Origin: Flavobacteriales bacterium
GTDB lineage: Bacteria; Bacteroidota; Bacteroidia; Flavobacteriales_D; Sanyastnellaceae
Direction: 5' to 3'
Assembly: GCA_030828175.1 (NCBI GenBank)
Contig: JAURDB010000002.1
Coordinates: 1 to 49,660, forward strand
DNA: 49,660 nt
A model generated the notes under the pieces. That model had not been told where the DNA came from and ran no database searches. It was given only the letters and a program-made list of their open reading frames with translations. Both the position numbers and the translations under genes were made by a program. How positions within the stretch are numbered: the stretch's first letter is position 1; every line of letters starts with the position of its first letter. Positions 40,381 to 49,660 of the stretch are shown here, piece after piece.

Positions 40381-43300
40381 ATGTCGCATCGTTACTTCCT
40401 CGCCACTGCACCGCCTGCTCCTCCATCAAGGAAGGGCGCTTTCTTGAAGCAGGCCATCAGCCTCTTCGCAACTGCCCCTTTCTTCCTTGCGGTTGCCGCT
40501 CAAGGTCCCGGATTGATCGGTGGCGAACCGATTTCCAGCAACGAAAGACAGGACCCCTCCACGTTCGAACGCGCCCGACATCATTTTGATCACCACCAGT
40601 ATGCCGCGGCCTTGGAGCTCTATGACCGCTGGGTGCAAAACCCACTGGCAGGCGATGGCGCTGCGGGTGAACGGGAAGCGTTGGACCGCGTGGAGGCTGA
40701 ATACCGCGCAGCATTGTGCGCCATGTACCTCTACCACAAGGATGCGGTGTGGCGCATCGATCGGTTCATCGAGAACCATCCGGAATCCACCTGGGTCCCC
40801 AAAATCCAGTGGGAGCTGGCGAATTACGAGTATCGCAGAAAGAAATGGAGCAAGGCGGCAGAGGCTTTCAACGCCCTCAATCCGCGTCGTCTGTCCAAGG
40901 TCATGCGAACGGAATACCACTTCAAACGGGGCCACTCTCGCTTTGAAACGCAAGACTTGGGCGGGGCGCGCGGAGACCTGCTGATGGTTCAGGATGATCC
41001 TGCAGCCCAGCCCGAATACCTCGAAGCTGCGAAATACTACCTCGCCCACATTGCCTTCGCGGAAGACCGTCTGACCACGGCATTGGAAGCTTTTGAAGAA
41101 CTGGCAGAAGTCAACGCCTTTCGCGATGCCGTTCCCCTTTACATAGGGCAGATCCTGTACCGACTGGAACGCCACGAAGATCTTTCCAAGCGCGCTCCTG
41201 AATGGCTTTCCGAAGAACGGAGCATCGCGGAGCGTGACCGCCTCGAGCTGACGCGAATTGCGGGGGAATCCTTGTTCCACTTGGGAGATTGCGACGCGGC
41301 ATCGCCCTACCTGGAAACCGCATGGAAGGCCGCAGATGCCCAGGAAAGGACCCCGGGTTTCAGCTACATGGTAGGTACTTGTCGTTTGAACCAAGGAAAT
41401 GCGAATGAGGCCATCACGGCACTCATGCGCGCCACAGGAGGCGACACACCACTGGACCAGTACGCCACGCACAGCATGGGGCGCGCTTACCTGGCCCTCA
41501 ATGAAAAACCCAAGGCGCAGGCCGCTTTTGCCAAAGCCGCCACGATGGAGCACGACTTGGAAGTGCGCGAGGACGCGCTTTTCAATCACGCCAAACTCGC
41601 CTTTGAAACCGACTTCAACCCCTTCAACGACGCCATCGCTGCTTTCGAGCAATACCTCGAAGAATACCCCGACAGTCCGCGCCGAGACGAAGCCTACGGT
41701 TTCCTGCTCGAGGTCTACCTCACCACCCGCAACCACGTGAGGGCCCTCGAAGCACTGGACCGCATCCAACGGAAAAAGCCGGAAGAGAAAGCGGCCTATC
41801 AAAAACTCGCATTCAACCATGGGGTGAGCCTTTTCCAAGGCGGAGACTTCGAAGAGGCCGATGCCTTTTTCAAGCGAAGCCGCACCTTCCCTGAGGACGC
41901 CACCCTCGCAGCGGAAAGCCAATACTGGCAGGGGGAAATTGCCATGAAAGCCGGCCGTGATGCACCCGCTCTCAGTCACTACCGCGCCTTTCTGAACGCA
42001 CCGGGCGCTTTCAATTCTCCGAAATACAATGAAGGGGAATACGGCGCCGGCTATGCCTTGTTCCGCCAACGCAAATACCGCGACGCACAGGTCTCCTTCC
42101 GGAAGTATGCGGATGCCGAAACCGGTGCAGGTCCCGGAGGACACAGGGCAGACGCACTGTTGCGCATCGGAGATTGTTTCTACATAGACAAGGACTACCG
42201 CCGTGCAGTCGGTGCCTATGACAAAGCCCTGACAGCGGGAACCACACAACAGCAATACACCCGTTTCCAAAGGGCACGCTGCCTCGGTTTGGACGGGGAC
42301 CTGGCCGGGGAAGTGGACGGCATGAACGAACTGCTGGACGCCCACCCGGAAACCACCTTCAAAGGGGATGCCCTGACCGCCATTGGCAAGGCGGAAATCG
42401 AGCGAGGCAACATGGCCGAAGCCCGGAAAGCCTTTGAGCGCATCCGCACGGATTTGCCAGGCAGCCCCTTCGCCAAACGCGCCTTGGTGGACCTGGCCTT
42501 GATTGCCGTGAAGCAGAACCGAGAGGACGACGCCCTGGCTTTGTGGAAAGAAATCACAACGCGCTATCCCGACGATGAAGTCACCAAAGACGCCTTCCTC
42601 CTGGTGGAGCCCCTGCTCGTGGAGCGCGGCCAACTGGACGACTTGCCCGACGTCGTGGGATTGAGTGAGGACGACATCGCAGAACGCACATACGCTGCCG
42701 CACAAGACCTCGCCCTTTCCGGCGACTGTGCGGCCGCCATTCCCAAAATGGAGCAGTTCATCGGGAAGTACCCGGAGAGCATTCGCATCACAGCGGCCCG
42801 TTTCCACCTCGGACAATGCCGGTTCGACAATGGCGACAAGGATGGTGCCCTCGCCCCCCTCGAAGCTGTGATTTCCGGCCCACTCAGTGATTACCACGAG
42901 CCTGCCTTGGTCATGGCGGCCACCTTGCAATTCAACCGAGATGAATTCGAGGCTGCACTGGCCCACTACCAAAAGCTCGAACAAGTAGCCGTTTTGAAGC
43001 GGCACGTGCTGGAGGCCCGCATTGGCATCATGAGGTGCAGCCGAGCCCTTGGTGACGGTGCCACCGTCCTGGAATACGTCGGCCCCATCCTCGACGATGC
43101 TGAGACGCCGGCCGACATACGGACCGCCGCCCGATACAACCGGGCCTTGATTCTGCAGGAAAGCGGAGACCCCAGCGCCAAAGAGGATTGGGAAATCCTC
43201 GCGGAAAACGGCCTGCATGCGGAAGAAGCGACCCACCACCTCGCAGCCCTCACCTTGGCAGACGGCGATGCCGAAGCCTGCCAGGTCGCCATCTTCAATC

Positions 43301-43551
43301 AGCTCAATAGGTTCGGCGCGGGAAGCGATTGGTCCTACGAGAGTTTCCTCCTGTTGGCAGAGTCCTACATCGCTCAGGAAGATTACTTCCAAGCCCGAAC
43401 CACCGTGGACCAGCTGCAGACCAACGTTCAGACCGCCTGGGTTCAGGATGCCTGCCTCGACATGCTGGACCGCATCGTCCAGCTCGAGCAACCCGCTCCT
43501 GACCCCGCTGACACCACATCCGGCACCACGACCAATCCCAACGAAGAATGA
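40381..43551 (+). CDS. Very large TPR-repeat protein
   Basis: 1056 residues from the ATG at 40381; a TTG at 40363 would add 6 residues. After a basic N-terminus and a hydrophobic signal-like segment (AISLFATAPFFLAVAAQ) the whole protein is made of helical tetratricopeptide-like repeats, with many A-x-x-x-Y/F-P-x-S turns (ENHPESTWVPKIQWELANYE, EEYPDSPRRDEAYGFLLEVY, GKYPESIRITAARFHLGQC). It is probably a periplasmic or outer-membrane-attached scaffold that binds partner proteins. Its stop overlaps the start of the beta-barrel gene (ATGA), so the two are likely made together and may form a complex. It is reminiscent in kind, but not clearly in sequence, of SprE/PorW-type TPR proteins. The function is unknown. 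Confidence 0.75.
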   Translation: MSHRYFLATAPPAPPSRKGAFLKQAISLFATAPFFLAVAAQGPGLIGGEPISSNERQDPSTFERARHHFDHHQYAAALELYDRWVQNPLAGDGAAGEREALDRVEAEYRAALCAMYLYHKDAVWRIDRFIENHPESTWVPKIQWELANYEYRRKKWSKAAEAFNALNPRRLSKVMRTEYHFKRGHSRFETQDLGGARGDLLMVQDDPAAQPEYLEAAKYYLAHIAFAEDRLTTALEAFEELAEVNAFRDAVPLYIGQILYRLERHEDLSKRAPEWLSEERSIAERDRLELTRIAGESLFHLGDCDAASPYLETAWKAADAQERTPGFSYMVGTCRLNQGNANEAITALMRATGGDTPLDQYATHSMGRAYLALNEKPKAQAAFAKAATMEHDLEVREDALFNHAKLAFETDFNPFNDAIAAFEQYLEEYPDSPRRDEAYGFLLEVYLTTRNHVRALEALDRIQRKKPEEKAAYQKLAFNHGVSLFQGGDFEEADAFFKRSRTFPEDATLAAESQYWQGEIAMKAGRDAPALSHYRAFLNAPGAFNSPKYNEGEYGAGYALFRQRKYRDAQVSFRKYADAETGAGPGGHRADALLRIGDCFYIDKDYRRAVGAYDKALTAGTTQQQYTRFQRARCLGLDGDLAGEVDGMNELLDAHPETTFKGDALTAIGKAEIERGNMAEARKAFERIRTDLPGSPFAKRALVDLALIAVKQNREDDALALWKEITTRYPDDEVTKDAFLLVEPLLVERGQLDDLPDVVGLSEDDIAERTYAAAQDLALSGDCAAAIPKMEQFIGKYPESIRITAARFHLGQCRFDNGDKDGALAPLEAVISGPLSDYHEPALVMAATLQFNRDEFEAALAHYQKLEQVAVLKRHVLEARIGIMRCSRALGDGATVLEYVGPILDDAETPADIRTAARYNRALILQESGDPSAKEDWEILAENGLHAEEATHHLAALTLADGDAEACQVAIFNQLNRFGAGSDWSYESFLLLAESYIAQEDYFQARTTVDQLQTNVQTAWVQDACLDMLDRIVQLEQPAPDPADTTSGTTTNPNEE

Positions 43552-45404
43552 ATACCACAGCCCTTCCCCTGGCCAAACGCGGCAAGGCCCTTCGGTCCTG
43601 TGCACTGGCATTGTTCATTCCAGCCGCCCTCGCCGCCCAGGACAGCCTGCAGGTTACGTTCGTCGGCGACCGCGAATTGTACCTCCGAGAAGTGACCAAG
43701 CCCGGTGATTCACCCCACACCATCGACCTGGGCGTGGACAAACCGATCATCGCGTACGCTCCCATTGCCAAGCGGACTTCTCCCCAGCCCGTTGCCCGAA
43801 CCATTGCGCCGCTCGCCGTGGAAATGGACGCCCCCCTGCCCCGCCTGTACGCTGGCCACGCAAGGGCCGGCTTTGGCATTTACACCTCACCTCTGTTGGA
43901 ACTCCATCTGGGAGATACCCGCAGCCGCCAAGGAGCGTGGGGCGTATCCCTCCGACACAGAAGCTCAGCCGGATCCACAGGTCAGGCAGACAGCCTGGGA
44001 GTCGACGAAGGCTGGTCCAAGAATGCCTTGAATGGGTACTACCGCCGGTTTGTGAAACGCAGCAGTGTCACCGCATCCGGTTTCGTAGCCAGGGATTCCT
44101 GGGGCCTGCATGGCCTGGATCTGGCCGCCGCCGCGGCTGGAAATTTCTCCGCTCCTGCAGAACGACAATCGTACACGCGCATGGGCGTTGACCTTCGGTT
44201 GCAGAACCACGAACGGGACAGCACCAAGGTTCACCGCAACCTCTCTCTCACCTATTCGCGTTTGGGCATCGGTCCTTCGCCGCTTCCGGGAAATGCCGCC
44301 CAAATCGAAATCCTGAGAGAACCCGGTCGCGAAAACCTCATCGAAGCCACAGGCCGTATCCACACATGGCGAGAGGATGCCCGTTATGACTTGAATTACG
44401 AAGCGCACATCATCGGTTCCCGACTGGATGCAGTGGGCGATTCCACCGCTGCCGCCATCCATCGTTCCGCTGCACTGGTGGGACTTCGCCCCACGGTGAC
44501 CAAGGAGCGCGGAGCCTACATGATCCAGGCAGGCGCCGGATTGTGGGTGGATGCCAGGGGTGCACAGGCCTTTCATTTCTATCCCACCGCAGAAGTGCGA
44601 TTCCGACTGCTGGACGACGTGTTCGTCCCCTATGGAGGCGTAGATGGAGGAATGCAACGCAATGCCATTCACGACCTCGTGGCGGAAAACCCCTTCTTCG
44701 ACGCCGGCTATCAGGCCGGGCCCGATGCCACACGCGGCGCCCTCCGCCATACCAACCGCGCGCTGGAACTCTACGGCGGGCTGCGGGGAAAGCTCACCCG
44801 GGATCTTGCATTCAATGCACAGGCACGCACCACGCGATTCCGGGACTTCCAATATTGGGTCAATGAGGCCGGTCCGGACAGCGCCGGTCAACGATTCAGT
44901 GCAGCCTATGACTCATTGACCGTGGCCAGCGTCATCGGAGAGGCTACGTACAGAGGCCAAGGACCATTGGAACTATCGGCGCGTGCCGAATTCCACACGT
45001 ACGGTACCGGTGACCAACCCTATGCCTGGTACCAACCCCGAACCCGCATCTCAGCCAACGGGCGTTGGAATCTGGAAGAATTGCTTTTCCTCGAGTTCGG
45101 CGTGGAAGTCGTGGGTGCCCGCTACGCTCCGAGCCGCGTTCCCTTCAGCGCCATCACCAACTTGGACGGTCAGGACATACAGTCGGCCAGTGAAGCATTT
45201 GGACCGCTCTTCGGAGACGGTGAACCGATCTATGCCCGCAAACTTGCGGCCTACACTGCGATTGACCTCGGCATCGAGTACCGATACAACGCCCGTCTCT
45301 CTGTCGGTGTGAATGCAAAAGGACCACTCGGCAACACCGAAATCATAGGGGGATATGGCGCCCAGAACATGGGGGTCATGATGCTCGCTTCCTACCGCTT
45401 CTGA
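43548..45404 (+). CDS. Outer-membrane beta-barrel protein (TonB-receptor-like barrel without plug)
   Basis: 618 residues with a signal peptide (ALALFIPAALAAQ). After a 100-residue periplasmic N-terminal segment the rest shows alternating hydrophobic/polar strands with aromatic girdles, ending in YRF, the terminal Phe of BAM-assembled barrels. No TonB box and no plug domain are visible, so active TonB-dependent import is unlikely. Overlap with the TPR gene by 4 bases suggests a two-protein outer-membrane unit. The closest annotation would be 'TonB-dependent receptor-like' or a conserved Bacteroidota barrel. The substrate is unknown. Confidence 0.72.
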   Translation: MNTTALPLAKRGKALRSCALALFIPAALAAQDSLQVTFVGDRELYLREVTKPGDSPHTIDLGVDKPIIAYAPIAKRTSPQPVARTIAPLAVEMDAPLPRLYAGHARAGFGIYTSPLLELHLGDTRSRQGAWGVSLRHRSSAGSTGQADSLGVDEGWSKNALNGYYRRFVKRSSVTASGFVARDSWGLHGLDLAAAAAGNFSAPAERQSYTRMGVDLRLQNHERDSTKVHRNLSLTYSRLGIGPSPLPGNAAQIEILREPGRENLIEATGRIHTWREDARYDLNYEAHIIGSRLDAVGDSTAAAIHRSAALVGLRPTVTKERGAYMIQAGAGLWVDARGAQAFHFYPTAEVRFRLLDDVFVPYGGVDGGMQRNAIHDLVAENPFFDAGYQAGPDATRGALRHTNRALELYGGLRGKLTRDLAFNAQARTTRFRDFQYWVNEAGPDSAGQRFSAAYDSLTVASVIGEATYRGQGPLELSARAEFHTYGTGDQPYAWYQPRTRISANGRWNLEELLFLEFGVEVVGARYAPSRVPFSAITNLDGQDIQSASEAFGPLFGDGEPIYARKLAAYTAIDLGIEYRYNARLSVGVNAKGPLGNTEIIGGYGAQNMGVMMLASYRF

Positions 45405-48298
<2,894 letters not shown>

Positions 48299-48347
48299 TC
48301 AGGCGCCGAACCGACAGCGCTTCCAGCGGCCCCCACCGCAGAAACGT

Positions 48348-49139
48348 TCACACGTATTCGCGGCCCGCAACATCGAGGACCTGGGTGGTCTTCTTGAGCG
48401 TCCGCAACACCATGAAAATGGCAAAGGCCGACACCAACGCGTAGGCCCAGAAGTCCTGGAAGATGCAGGAAGGTGCAGAAAAGAACGCCGCATCGAGCCC
48501 CGCCGCGCGGAACCCGTGCAGTCCGTCGATCCAGGCGAAACTCAAGAAGACGGCGAAGAACCCATTGTACTCACGCTTCAGAACGTTGCGCATCGAAAAG
48601 GACACCTCTGGCTCCTTCCATCGGCGCACGGCCGGCCAAAAGGCGGGGACCCGCGCTGACCAATCGAGGTAGGCCTGGCCGAATTTGCCGCGCAGGAACT
48701 GCTCTTCGGCAAACATGATGCGCTCGTAGTACAGGGCATACAGCAACAGGAACGACACACCGAACCACAGATGGCCGATGTACATGACGATGCCCAGCCA
48801 CATCAGCAGGTTGCCCAGGTACAGCGGGTGGCGGCACACCGAGTACATGCCGAGCGTATTCAGCGATTCGGCGACCTGGCCCTCCTTCGTGTTACGGCCC
48901 GAGGTTCCGCGCGGAGTGTAGCCCACGCAAAGCGCCCGGATCAATTGACCCGCCATCGCCACATCCAGGCAGAAGAGCGGCCACCACCAACTTCGGTCAA
49001 AACCGTCCGACATCGGCGTCCACATCACGTCGCCCAGCAGCACCACCGGAACCGCGCCAAAAAACAGCAGCAAGGGCAGAAAGCTGCGCCACCGGAACAG
49101 CCAGTTGCCCGACCGGTCCATTTCTTCGATCAGCGCCAT
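48348..49139 (-). CDS. Isoprenylcysteine carboxyl methyltransferase-like integral membrane protein
   Basis: 263 residues with about six membrane helices. The core matches the ICMT/PEMT methyltransferase family: GMYSVCRHPLYLGNLLMWLG binds SAM, and the late motif EEQFLRGKFGQAYLDWSARVPAFWP contains the conserved Glu and Tyr. An extra C-terminal pair of helices follows. In bacteria such enzymes methylate small or lipid substrates that are mostly unknown. It sits immediately downstream of the HlyD-type gene with a 1-base overlap of stop and start, so it is probably part of an export operon. Confidence 0.8.
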   Translation of the reverse strand: MALIEEMDRSGNWLFRWRSFLPLLLFFGAVPVVLLGDVMWTPMSDGFDRSWWWPLFCLDVAMAGQLIRALCVGYTPRGTSGRNTKEGQVAESLNTLGMYSVCRHPLYLGNLLMWLGIVMYIGHLWFGVSFLLLYALYYERIMFAEEQFLRGKFGQAYLDWSARVPAFWPAVRRWKEPEVSFSMRNVLKREYNGFFAVFLSFAWIDGLHGFRAAGLDAAFFSAPSCIFQDFWAYALVSAFAIFMVLRTLKKTTQVLDVAGREYV

Positions 49140-49660
49140 CAGTCGAAGATGGGCTGGTTCCAGCGCTTGACGGAATCCTCCAGCGCCACGCCGGACAGCA
49201 CTTCCACCATCAGGCCATCGGACAGGCCGAGCTCGACATCGCGGCGCTCAAACTGCTGCGGCCCCACCTGCACCTCCACGAACGGCTTGGGCCCTTCGTA
49301 CTGGACCAGCGCCTCGCTCAGGGCCAGCACTTCCTTGCGCTGGTCGAGCACCACATCCGCGTTGGCACTGAATCCGGCGCGGATGAAGTCGCCCTCATCG
49401 AGCGTCACCGCCGCGCGGATTTCGAACTGCACCGCTCCGTTCTCGGGAACCCCCTTGGGCGAGATGTACTCCAGGACCGCATCGAACTTCTTGCCCGGCA
49501 TCGCGCCGATGGACAGGATCAACGGAATGCCCACCCGCAGGTTCTCGATTTCGCTTTCGTCGATCTGGCCGCGGAAAATCAAGTCCGTCATGTCGGCGAC
49601 ACTGGAAATGGTCGTGCCCTCATTGAAGGTGTTGGCCTGGATGACCTGATTTCCGACCTC
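49139..49660 (-). CDS. HlyD-type periplasmic adaptor of an efflux system, C-terminal fragment (5' end outside window)
   Basis: The reverse frame is open to the window edge, leaving 173 residues plus stop. It shows the membrane-proximal beta-barrel region of periplasmic adaptors: NQVIQANTFNEGTTISSVADMTDL, FRGQIDESEIENLRVG (the usual 'V.E.DI..I..G' motif), ISPKGVPENGAVQFEIRAAV and FIRAGFSANADVVL. These proteins bridge an inner-membrane transporter (RND or MacB type) to an outer-membrane TolC channel. The transporter itself must lie beyond the window or elsewhere. The ICMT-like gene follows with overlapping stop and start. Confidence 0.85.
   Translation of the reverse strand, partial: EVGNQVIQANTFNEGTTISSVADMTDLIFRGQIDESEIENLRVGIPLILSIGAMPGKKFDAVLEYISPKGVPENGAVQFEIRAAVTLDEGDFIRAGFSANADVVLDQRKEVLALSEALVQYEGPKPFVEVQVGPQQFERRDVELGLSDGLMVEVLSGVALEDSVKRWNQPIFD

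Noticed and set aside
40328-40444. A short ATG frame preceded by AGGAG, before and overlapping the TPR gene start
   Set aside because: The 38-codon product is Arg/Ser/Leu-rich with no feature, and Shine-Dalgarno sites are not otherwise used in this window, so the match is probably chance.
40426-43611. A reverse-strand open frame of about 1061 codons opposite the TPR gene
   Set aside because: It is the exact antisense of a clear repeat protein, has low-complexity Val/Gly/Gln-rich composition with no domain, and reflects the high G+C content that removes antisense stops.

Overview
The window looks like a chromosomal segment of a G+C-rich member of the Bacteroidota, most likely a marine-type Flavobacteriales relative. 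Four things point there: a type IX secretion (T9SS) substrate with a gliding-motility-type C-terminal domain; phylum-typical families (DUF4199, DUF4294, DUF2520, DUF6438, an S46 peptidase and a CXXXY-type CcmE); Bacteroidota-style promoter elements (TAnnTTTG) instead of clear Shine-Dalgarno sites; and aspartate-rich VCBS and DDGSC repeat proteins. Genes are tightly packed. I see no insertion sequence, prophage, CRISPR array, tRNA or rRNA, and no non-coding stretch above 200 bases.

Layout: (1) 1-402, the 3' end of an M1 aminopeptidase, facing through a perfect hairpin terminator a reverse-strand operon of an ECF sigma factor, a single-pass PKD membrane protein and a 1272-residue T9SS substrate (478-6348). 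(2) 6426-10210: mnmA, then a reverse pair (GT2 glycosyltransferase, DUF4199 membrane protein), then the SRP RNA gene ffs and a short-chain dehydrogenase. (3) 10234-12995: a biotin carboxylase, a secreted DUF4294 protein and an ERI1-like exonuclease. (4) 12995-18165: cytochrome c maturation genes ccmB, ccmC, a 57-residue ccmD-like gene, ccmE and ccmF. (5) 18162-21760: a DUF2520 protein, a KdsC-like phosphatase, yidC and a DUF6438 lipoprotein. (6) 21829-28816: an S46 dipeptidyl-peptidase, phosphoenolpyruvate carboxylase (reverse), an aldo/keto reductase, trmD and rplS. (7) 28905-35619: cutC, then reverse-strand ftcD, an FG-GAP/UnbV surface protein and hutI (histidine degradation). (8) 35671-45404: aroC, a dicarboxylate/cation symporter, a PorE-like OmpA protein, and an overlapping pair of a large TPR protein and an outer-membrane beta-barrel. 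(9) 45567-49660: gyrB, a second short-chain dehydrogenase, then a reverse-strand isoprenylcysteine-methyltransferase-like membrane protein and the C-terminal part of an HlyD-type efflux adaptor.

How they fit together: much of the window concerns the cell envelope. The ECF operon, the PorE-like protein, the TPR/barrel pair and the FG-GAP protein suggest a T9SS-type surface and secretion programme. The SRP RNA and YidC serve membrane insertion. The ccm block makes c-type cytochromes, probably by the variant 'System I*' chemistry, since its CcmE has Cys where the usual haem-binding His sits. HutI and FtcD are the last steps of histidine-to-glutamate breakdown, and the S46 peptidase and the M1 aminopeptidase fit a peptide-feeding lifestyle.

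The strongest leads are a recurring TAnnTTYG element 4-7 bases before start codons, which implies leaderless mRNAs; the sigma factor/PKD membrane protein/T9SS substrate operon; and the PorE-like/TPR/beta-barrel block.
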